DNA of 64,000 nucleotides from Flavobacterium sp. N502536 (GTDB lineage: Bacteria; Bacteroidota; Bacteroidia; Flavobacteriales; Flavobacteriaceae), in contig NZ_CP110011.1 in NCBI RefSeq assembly GCF_025947345.1, forward strand, positions 3,038,001-3,102,000. The letters are read 5' to 3'. Both the position numbers and the translations under genes were made by a program. The notes under the pieces were generated by a model. It saw nothing but the letters and a program-made list of their open reading frames with translations. It did not search any database and was not told the origin of the DNA. Shown here one piece after another: positions 9,141 through 19,000 of this stretch (the first letter of the stretch is position 1; the number at the start of each line of letters is the position of its first letter).

Positions 9141-9254
9141 ATGACAATTGTCCTGAGAGTTGCAACAAAAACATTATTACCAAAATTACTTCAAAGTAAA
9201 AAAGGTAAAGCTATTAAACCAAAAAACAGATCTCTAAAAAAAATAACCATGTGA
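9141..9254 (+). CDS. Possible 37-residue basic leader ORF
   Basis: ATG 9141 to TGA 9252-9254 encodes a short, lysine-rich peptide (about ten Lys and two Arg). It lies in the leader of the NusG-like gene and its stop codon touches the first base of the hairpin at 9254-9280. I see no homology. It may be chance or a translated leader coupled to the downstream RNA structure. Confidence 0.2.
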   Translation: MTIVLRVATKTLLPKLLQSKKGKAIKPKNRSLKKITM

Positions 9255-9280
9255 CTGGTAATAGCGCAGCTATGCCCGGT
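9254..9280 (+). promoter_or_regulatory. Two-tier hairpin in the leader of the NusG-like gene
   Basis: A 27-nt hairpin: ACTGG pairs with CCGGT (one G-U), a 2x2 internal loop follows, then ATAGC pairs with GCTAT around a GCA triloop. It ends 20 bases before the NusG-like ATG and lacks a T tract, so it is not a terminator. A small structured hairpin near the gene is what LoaP-type antiterminators recognise; that role is inference. Confidence 0.5.
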
Positions 9281-9300
9281 GACGAAAAAAACCAAATAGT

Positions 9301-9834
9301 ATGGATCAAAAACAAGGATGGCATGTTCTTTACGTAAGGTACAGACATGAGAGTAAAGTCTACAAAGAGTTAATAGAAAAAAAACTAGAAGCTTTTTTAC
9401 CGATGGCCACCAGCATCAGAAAATGGAGTGACAGAACCAAGAAAATTCAGATCCCATTATTTCCCAGTTATGTCTTTGTAAACATCAAATCCAATAAAGA
9501 CTTTCATGATGCTTTAAATGTCGAAAGCGGCTGTTCGTACTTGTCATTTGGCAAAGAATACGGAAAAGTTTCTGAAGAAGAAATTGATTACATCAAGCTT
9601 TTTACCCAGGTGGAGGACATCACAGATGTTCAGATTGAACCGGTACTGCCTAAAATAGGCGATAAACTTAAAATTGAGCATGGCGACCTTTCGGGTTTGG
9701 AATGCGAAGTTTTCAGAGTCGACAATCAGCACCGAATTAGTGTCAGACTAAGCTCTTTACGTCAGAACATCTCAGCCATCATTCCTTTGTCGTATCTATC
9801 CAATACAACAGAAAACGTTTTTGCCAAAGCGTAA
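9301..9834 (+). CDS. UpxY/LoaP-type NusG paralogue (operon-specific antiterminator)
   Basis: A 177-residue specialised NusG protein. Residues 5-110 form the NusG N-terminal domain that contacts RNA polymerase (GWHVLYVRYRHESKV, then FLPM and IPLFPSYVFVNI); residues about 118-175 form a KOW-like domain (IGDKLKIEHGDLSGLE). Housekeeping NusG is usually single and near secE/rplK; this copy sits 246 bases before a 34-kb run of NRPS/PKS genes. UpxY in Bacteroides and LoaP in Firmicutes prevent early termination in long biosynthetic operons, so this protein probably does so here. Hairpins stand before it (9254-9280) and after it (9978-10005). Family confidence is high; target is inferred. Confidence 0.9.
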   Translation: MDQKQGWHVLYVRYRHESKVYKELIEKKLEAFLPMATSIRKWSDRTKKIQIPLFPSYVFVNIKSNKDFHDALNVESGCSYLSFGKEYGKVSEEEIDYIKLFTQVEDITDVQIEPVLPKIGDKLKIEHGDLSGLECEVFRVDNQHRISVRLSSLRQNISAIIPLSYLSNTTENVFAKA

Positions 9835-9977
9835 TTTTTAGAATTCCTTTTTTAAATAGATTATTGCCGCCTGTGTTCCGGGAGCAGCTAATCATCAAAG
9901 CGACTTTTGTACTTGTCCTACTGTATTAAAGATCCTTTATTTCAATCATTCCTTACAAAATCAAAACAAATCAGCAC

Positions 9978-10005
9978 AGCACATTGTCTTTTAGAACAAT
10001 GTGTT
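9978..10005 (+). promoter_or_regulatory. 10-bp hairpin between the NusG-like gene and the giant NRPS gene
   Basis: CACATTGT (9980-9987) pairs with ACAATGTG (9996-10003); A-U and G-U pairs extend it to 9978 and 10005. The 8-nt loop is CTTTTAGA and only a short T run follows, so it may be a weak terminator, a pause or processing site, or an antiterminator target. Confidence 0.5.
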
Positions 10006-10080
10006 TGGCGTTGTACATAGACCATTTTAATTATTTAAGCTATTAATTCATAATTCCAGTATTTAAGAAAACATTTTAAG

Positions 10081-13000
10081 ATGAAAGATATCAAATCAAT
10101 AATTACCAGTTTATCGAAAAAAGAAGTACAAATTTTCCTTGATGATTCAGAAGAAAATTTAAGAGTAACAGGAAACACAGCAGCTCTTACAGCAGAAGAT
10201 AAAATCGATATTTCGACCAACAAAGAGCGATTAATTACTTTACTTAAAAGCACTAAAAACAATACCAAATTTAATTTTGAGTCAATTGCGACTGTTGCGG
10301 AAGCTGAAAGTTATGAGGTGTCTGCAGGACAACGTCGTCTTTGGACATTAAGCCAATTTGAAGGTGGATCTGAGGTATACAACATGCCTATGCGTACTCC
10401 TTTAAAAGGCAGTTATGACATTGAATGTTTTCAAAAAGCAATAACAGCGACTATAGACCGTCATGAAATCCTGCGTACTACTTTTAAAATGGATGAAAAC
10501 GGTGAAGTAAGACAATATGTAAAGCCAACAGCAGCGGTAGATTTTAAACTGTCTTATGTTGATTTCAGAACTGTTACCGATAAAGAAGCCAGTGTATCCA
10601 ACTATATCAAAAAGGATTCATTTGTCCCTTTTGATTTAGAAAACGGACCGCTGTTTCGTCTAAGTTTATTACAGACGGAAGAGGATGCGTATGTTTTCTA
10701 TTACAACATGCATCATATTATAGGTGACGGATGGTCTATGAATGTCCTGTCAAAAGATGTATTTACCTTTTATGAGTCTTTTGTAAAAGGGATTGCTCCC
10801 GATCTTGCACCTTTGGCCATACAATATAAAGATTATGCAAACTGGCAGGCTTTACAAATAAATACAGCCGGTTCAACTACAGACAAAACGTATTGGATGG
10901 AAAGCCTTTCAGGAGAATTACCTGTTTTAGACCTTCCTTCAGAAAAACGTCGCCCTTCTGTAAAAACACACAAAGGACGTAGCTTAAGAGCCTACATTTC
11001 TAAGGAGACCACTGCTATGCTTCAGCGTTTTACAAAAGAGAACAACAGCAGTACTTTTATTAGTTTATTGACCACGATCAACATTCTTTTTCATAAATAT
11101 ACCTCCGATTCAGATATTATTATCGGAAGTCCGGTAGCAGGCCGTGATCATGCCGATTTGGCCAATCAGATTGGTTTTTATGTGAATACCATTGCTTTGC
11201 GCAATACCATAAATGCTCAGGAGAATTTTGCTTCAATTTATAAAAGAATTAAAGAACAGACCCTGGAGGCGTTCAACCATCAAATGTATCCTTTTGACAG
11301 TTTGGTAGAAAACCTGAACATCAAGAGAGATGCAGGAAGAAGCAGTGTATTTGATGTTTTATTAGTGCTTCAGAACACAGCAAACGAGGAAACGATCGAA
11401 ATACCAACATCAAAAACCAATACCATTGTTGATTTAGGAGAAACCGTTTCAAAATTTGATATAGAACTTAATTTCAGAGAAGCCGGAGGACAGTTAATTT
11501 TAGATATTGCTTACAATACAGAAGTGTACGAATATCAGATGATTGAAGGCTTAATCAGACATTACCAACAAATCTTAGAAGAAGTATTATTTCAGCCGGA
11601 AACTCCAATTGGTCAATTAACCTACATCAGTAAAGAAGAAGAAAATGAATTACTGGTAGATTTTAATGCTACAAAAAACAATTACCCTACAGCTATTACG
11701 ATTGTTGACTTAATTGAAACACAGGTTGCCGCTAATCCGGAAGGAATTGCTTTGGCCTATGAAGGAGCAACAATGACTTATGCAGCCTTAAATGCAAAAG
11801 CCAATCAGGTGGCTCATTACTTACGCAGTATAGGAGTTACAACAGAGTCTATCGTTGGACTGTGTATGGAACGTTCTTTTGAAATGGTTATCGGGATGCT
11901 GGGAATTATGAAATCAGGAGGTGCTTATGCCCCTATTGATCCTCATTATCCGGCAGAGCGAATTGAATTTATCCTAAAAGACACAGCGGCAGAGGCTATA
12001 TTGGTAAATGCCGGAAGCAGCAGTAAAGTTAATTTTCTGGAAGATATTGCCATACTAAACCTGGACGAGCACGATACCATATTTGCGAATCAGTCAGCAG
12101 CGAATCCTAATGTAGCAATACCTGTTTCCAATGCAGCTTATGTAATTTATACTTCGGGATCTACAGGAAACCCTAAAGGAGTAGTGAATGAGCAACGCGG
12201 TTTAGTGAATCGTTTATTATGGGCAAAGGAATATTATAATGTAACGGCTAACGATGTATTGATACAAAAAACTACTTTTTGTTTTGACGTATCGGTTTGG
12301 GAGTTTTTTCTTCCGCTGTTATCAGGTTGTAAACTAGTCATTCCAAAACCGGAAGGACATAAGGACAGTGATTATTTAAGAGAACTGATTGCCACTCATC
12401 AGGTGACCATGATTCACTTTGTACCTTCTATGTTAAGTGCCTTTTTACTGGATATCGATGTTACGAAATGCAGCAGTCTGAAAAATGTAGTGTGTAGTGG
12501 AGAGGCTCTAAAAATCAGCCAGGCAGAAGAATTTCAAAAAGCATTACCAAATGTTACTTTGAGTAATTTATACGGACCTACGGAGGCTTCGATAGATGTA
12601 ACAAGCTGTATCATTCCTTTTAATGCGACTGACTTAAAACGTATTACGATAGGTAAACCAGTGGCCAACACTCAGATTTATATTCTGGATAGTGAAATGA
12701 ACATACAACCCAAAGGTGTTACAGGAGAACTTTATATAGGAGGTGTTCAGGTAGCCAGAGGGTATATCAACCTTCCGGAACTTAATGCGTTCCGATTTGT
12801 AAACAATCCTTTTGGAGAAGGAAAATTGTACAGAACCGGTGACAATGCAAAATGGCTTCAGGATGGAACTATAGAATACCTTGGAAGAGAAGACAGCCAG
12901 GTAAAAGTTAGAGGTTACCGAATTGAACTGGGAGAATTGGATACCGTGATAAACAGCTGTCCGGCTATACGTCAGGGAGTTGTTATTGCGAGAGAAGATG

Positions 13001-16000
13001 CTTACGGCGTAAATGAACTGATAGCTTATATCGTTCTTACGGCAGCTAAAACAAAAGAGGATGTTATTGCTTATTTAAAAGAGCATATTCCGGGTTATAT
13101 GATTCCGGGAATTATGGTAGAGCTGGAGGCCATTCCATTAACCTCAAATGGTAAAGTAAACAGAAAAGCATTACCGGATCCGGTATTTAGCAGAGAATAC
13201 GAATATGTAGCCCCAACCACAAAAACAGAAGAGGAATTGGCTGTCATCTGGCAGGATTTACTCAAAGCAGAGCAGGTTGGAATCACAGATAATTTCTTTG
13301 AACTGGGAGGACATTCCTTATTGGCAGTGCGATTAATATCGGCGATAAAAAATACAATGAACGTTGCGCTTACGATTACAAACGTATTTAGTAATCCAAC
13401 GATTTCTGATTTGGCTTATTTTATTGAAAATCAGGATACTAGTGCAGTACTTCCTTTGGTGACCAAACAAGATTTACCGGAAGCGATTCCGTTATCGTAT
13501 GCGCAGGAGCGTTTGTGGTTTGTCGATAAGTTAAAAGGAAGTGAGCATTATCACATGCCGGTTTTATTAAACTTAAAAGGAGCACTAAATACAGACTACC
13601 TTTCTCAGGCTTTAAAAACCATTGTAGAACGTCATGAAACCTTACGCACCGTATTTGTAGAAAATGAAGGTGTAGCTTATCAGGTGGTACAACCGGCTGA
13701 TAGCTGGGAACTGAATGTGGTTGCTACGGATGCCGATTATCAGGATCTTATTGCCGATGAGATAAACAAGCCTTTTGATTTAGCAAAAGATTATATGCTA
13801 CGTGCTACTGTGATTAAAGTAGCGGAGGCAGAACATATTTTAGTGATTGTACGCCATCACATTGCAACAGATGGTTGGTCTGAATCGATCATTGTTAAAG
13901 AATTCAAAGAATTATATGCTTCTTATGCATCAGGAAGAGAAGCCGATTTACCGGTTCTTGATTTTCAATATGCCGATTATTCGGTTTGGCAGCGTTCAGA
14001 ATTATCTGGTGCTGTTTTAGAAGAGAAACTAGGATATTGGGAGACTAAATTAAGCGGGGTAGCCCCGTCTGCACTTCCTGTTGATTACGCAAGACCAACG
14101 GTTCAAAGCAATCGTGGAGATCATATCAGTTTTAAGTTAGACAGTGATCGCAGCGAGGCTTTAAGAACTTATGCAAAAGAACAGGGCGTAACTTTATTCA
14201 TGTTATTGTCAAGTGTTTATAAAGTATTGTTATACCGTCACAGCGGACAGTCTGATATTTGTATCGGAACTACCGTTGCCAATCGTCCGCAACAGGAATT
14301 AGAGTCTATGATTGGATTCTTTGTGAATGCTTTGGCCCTTCGCAGTGATTTGTCCGGTAATCCATCGTTTAATGAGGTGCTTAAATCGGTAAAACAAACC
14401 ACTTTAGAAGCTTACAATCATATTGCCGTTCCATTTGAAAAAGTAGTAGATCGCGTAGAGAAAACCAGAGACAAAAGCAGAAGCTCTTTATTCCAGGTCT
14501 TGTTTGTTTTAAACAACAATCCAGAGTCTAAAGTGTCTGAATTTAGCGATATTACCATCGAAGCAATGGCTATGAATTATAATGTAGCTAAGTATGATTT
14601 AACCATTTTTGCTGAAGACAGCGCTGAAGGAATTTCGTTCTCTTTCAACTATTGCACCGATCTTTTCAGTGCTGCTACAATAGCAGGATTACGATCACAT
14701 TACGAGAACTTATTGGGTACTATTTTAGTAAACGACACTTTATCGATAGGAAATCTGGCGATGCTTAGCCCGGAAGAAGAGCAGGCATTAACAGTAGGTT
14801 ACAATACTGCTGACTATACACTATCAGGAGAAGGAACTGTATTGTCGCTTTTCGAGGCACAGGTTGCTAAAACTCCAGATACAGTTGCTTTTGTGTACAA
14901 TGATAGCCGTATGACGTACAAAGAACTGGACGAAGCCGCTACCAAATTGGCGTATCATTACCAACAGACGTATGAGTTACAGCAAAATGACCTGATGGGT
15001 ATCATGATGGATACTTCTAACTGGTCTTTATTAGGAATCTTATCGATCCTAAAATCAGGAGCAGGTTATGTTCCAATTGATCCTACTTTACCAAAAGAGC
15101 GTCAGTTGTACATGGTACAGGAAGCCAATATAAAAGCGTTGTTGATCGAATCGAGCAGTTTGTTTGACGTAATCGACTTTTCGGTTCCGGTATTTTCACT
15201 AGATATTCAGTATGCCGATGTAGCAGCATTGCCACAGGAGGTTACTTTTTCAACATTGGCTACTGAAGAAACTACCGCTTATGTCGTGTACACTTCGGGA
15301 ACAACGGGTCAGCCAAAAGGTGTTCAGGTAAGTCATAAGAACCTGGTAGATTATTACGAAGGATTAGACGCGAAAATTTCAATTAGCGCCAACAAAAGCT
15401 TCGGACTTATGTCTTCCCTTTCTGCCGATTTAGGAAATACCGTATTGTTCGGTTCTTTATTAAGTGGAGGCTGTCTGCATTTGTTCAACAAAGAATCTTT
15501 AATGGACGGGGTGAAATTACAAGCCTATTTTAACACCAACACAATTGATTGTATTAAAATAGTACCGAGCCACTGGCAGGCGTTGCGTCTGGATACCGAT
15601 TTGTTATTGCCAGCACGCACCATCATATTTGGAGGAGACGTATTGCCGGTATCACATGTAAAAGAAATCGCAGCACAAGATCCAAACGTAACCATCGTGA
15701 ACCATTACGGTCCAACCGAAAGTACCATTGGAAAATTACTGCACAAAGTAGATCCTGATTTTGATTATGTGACCATCCCGGTTGGAAAATTATTCTCTAA
15801 CAGTGAGGCTTATATTGTAAGCAGCGACATGTCGTTATGCCCAATTGGAGTTTCGGGAGAATTACTATTAGGAGGAGCAGGAATCTCAAAAGGATATTTG
15901 AATCGTGAAGATTTAACCCAGGAGAAATTCATCGCCAACCCATTTGCGGGAGCTAAGAGCACGGTTTTATACCGAACCGGAGATTTGGTACGCAGAAATG

Positions 16001-19000
16001 TATTGGGAGAAATTGAATTTTTAGGACGTGTAGACGATCAGGTTAAAATTCGCGGCTATCGTGTCGAATTAAAAGAAATCAGCAGAGTGATTCAGGGATA
16101 TTCCGGAATTGTACAAAGCGAGGTTTTGTTTAAAGAAGACAGCACAGGCGTTAAACGTTTGGTGAGTTATTTGGTGGCCGAGGAAGGTTATTCAGAGGCT
16201 GATTTGAAATCTTATCTTTTAGGAATAGTTCCGGATTATATGGTTCCTCAGGTATTTGTGGTTTTAGATCAGATGCCGTTGACTTCAAACGGAAAGATCG
16301 ACAGAAAAGCATTACCGGACCCTACAGTGACGCAGGACCGTGTGTATGTTGCCGCCGAAACTGAAGTAGAAAAAGACCTGGTTGCTATCTGGCAGGATTT
16401 ACTAAATGTAGAACAAGTAGGGGTTACCGATGATTTCTTCGAATTAGGAGGGCATTCTTTACTGGCCGTTCGTTTGCTATCAGCGATCAAAACGACATTG
16501 AATGTTGCCATCAATATCACCGATATTTTCGATCATACTAATATTGCAGCTTTGGCCGCTTTTATAGAAAGTCAGGACAACACGGCTGTACTGCCTTTGG
16601 TAACCAAACAAGATTTACCGGCAGATATCCCGTTGTCTTATGCGCAGGAGCGTTTGTGGTTTATCGACAGGTTAAAAGGAAGCGAGCATTATCATGTGCC
16701 GGTACTATTAAACCTGAAAGGAGATTTGAATATAGAATTTCTTTCACGAGCGTTAAATACTATTGTAGAGCGTCATGAGGCACTGCGTACCATTTTTGTA
16801 GAAAAAGAAGGTATTGCTTATCAAAAAGTACAACCTTCAGATGCCTGGGATCTTACTATTTTCACTGCTGTGGCAGATCATGCTGCATTTATTAAAGAAG
16901 AAGTAAACCGTCCTTTCGATTTGTCTAAAGATTATATGCTGCGTGCAACTGTTATCAAACAATCAGATAATGAGCATATTTTATTGCTGGTTCGTCATCA
17001 TATTGCAACCGATGGCTGGTCGACATCACTGATCGTAAACGAGTTTAAAACCTTGTATGCTTCTTATAAAGAAGGAAAAGAAGCCGATTTACCGGTTCTT
17101 GATTTCCAATACACCGATTATGCGGTTTGGCAGCGTTCAGAGATTTCAGGAGATTATTTAGCAGAGAAATTAGCGTATTGGGATTCTAAACTGACGGGAG
17201 TTGCTCCTTCAGCACTTCCTACGGATTATCCAAGACCAGCGGTTCAAAGCGGTTCAGGAGATTATATCAATTTTAAATTAGACAGCGAACGCAGCGAGGC
17301 TTTACGTGCCTATGCGAAGGAAGAGGGCGTAACCTTATTCATGTTATTGCTGAGTGTTTATAAAGTATTGTTATACCGTCACAGCGGACAGTCGGATATT
17401 TGTATCGGAACTACCGTTGCCAATCGTCCACAACAGGAATTAGAATCTATGATTGGATTCTTTGTGAATACTTTGGCGCTTCGCAGTGATTTGTCCGGTA
17501 ATCCGTCCTTCAATGAGGTGCTGAAATCGGTAAAACAAACCACTTTAGAAGCGTACAGTCATATCGCCGTTCCGTTTGAAAAAGTAGTAGATCGCGTAGA
17601 GAAAGCGAGAGATAAAAGCAGAAACTCCTTATTCCAGGTTTTATTTGTTTTAAACAACAATCCGGAGGCTAAAGTATCTGATTTTAGTGATATTACCATT
17701 GAACCAATGGGAATGGAATACAACATTTCAAAATTTGATCTGACCATTTTTGCCGAAGACAGCGCTGAAGGAATTTCGTTCTCTTTCAACTATTGCACTG
17801 ATCTTTTCAGTTCGGCTACAGTAGCAGGATTACTATCACATTACGAGAACCTGCTGACTACTATTTTGGCAGACGGAGGTACAGCTATAGGAAATCTGGC
17901 GATGCTTAGCCCTGAAGAAGAGCAGGCATTGACAGTAGGTTATAATACCGCTGATTATGCATTATCAGGAGAAGGAACTGTATTATCGCTTTTTGAAGCA
18001 CAGGTTGCCAAAACTCCCGATGCAGTGGCTTTTGTGTACAACGATAGCCGTATGACGTACAAAGAACTGGACGAAGCCGCTACCAAATTGGCGTATCATT
18101 ACCAACAGACGTATGAGTTACAGCAAAATGACCTGATGGGTATCATGATGGATACTTCTAACTGGTCTTTATTAGGAATCTTATCGATTCTAAAATCAGG
18201 AGCAGGTTATGTTCCAATTGATGCTGCTTTACCAAAAGAGCGTCAGTTGTACATGGTACAGGAAGCCAATATCAAAGCGTTGTTGATCGAATCGAGCAGT
18301 TTGTTTGACGTAATCGACTTTTCGGTTCCGGTATTTTCACTTGATATTCAGTATGCCGATGTAGCAGCATTGCCACAGGAGGTTACTTTTTCAACATTGG
18401 CCACCGAAGAAACTACCGCTTATGTCGTGTACACTTCGGGAACAACAGGTCAGCCAAAAGGTGTTCAGGTAAGTCACAAAAACCTGGTAGATTATTACGA
18501 AGGATTAGAGGCTAAAATTTCAATCAGCACCAACAAAAGCTTCGGACTAATGTCTTCTCTTTCTGCCGATTTAGGAAATACTGTATTATATGGTTCTTTA
18601 CTAAGTGGAGGCTGTCTGCATTTGTTCAACAAAGAATCTTTAATGGATGGGGTGAAACTGCAGGCTTATTTTAACACCAACACAATTGATTGTATCAAAA
18701 TAGTACCAAGCCACTGGCAAGCGCTACGTCTTGATACCGATTTGTTATTGCCAGCACGCACCATCATATTTGGAGGAGACGTATTACCGGTATCACATGT
18801 AAAAGAAATCGCAGCACAAGATCCAAACGTAAGCATTGTGAACCATTATGGTCCAACCGAAAGTACTATTGGAAAATTATTGCACAAAGTAGATCCTGAT
18901 TTTGATTATGTGACCATCCCGGTTGGAAAATTATTCTCCAACAGTGAAGCTTATATTGTAAGCAGCGACATGTCGTTATGCCCAATTGGCGTTTCGGGAG

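Noticed and set aside
9254..9280. Hairpin before the NusG-like gene as a terminator of the acyltransferase gene.
   Set aside because: It is followed by an A run, not a T tract, and has internal mismatches; a regulatory structure fits better.
15415..15450. The SADLGNT segment first looked like an A domain with the specificity Asp shifted by one position (a beta-amino acid activator).
   Set aside because: Counting back from the conserved SGG after A4 puts the Asp of ADLGNT exactly at the normal position. The code then reads DLTKIGHIGK, close to the Asp code.
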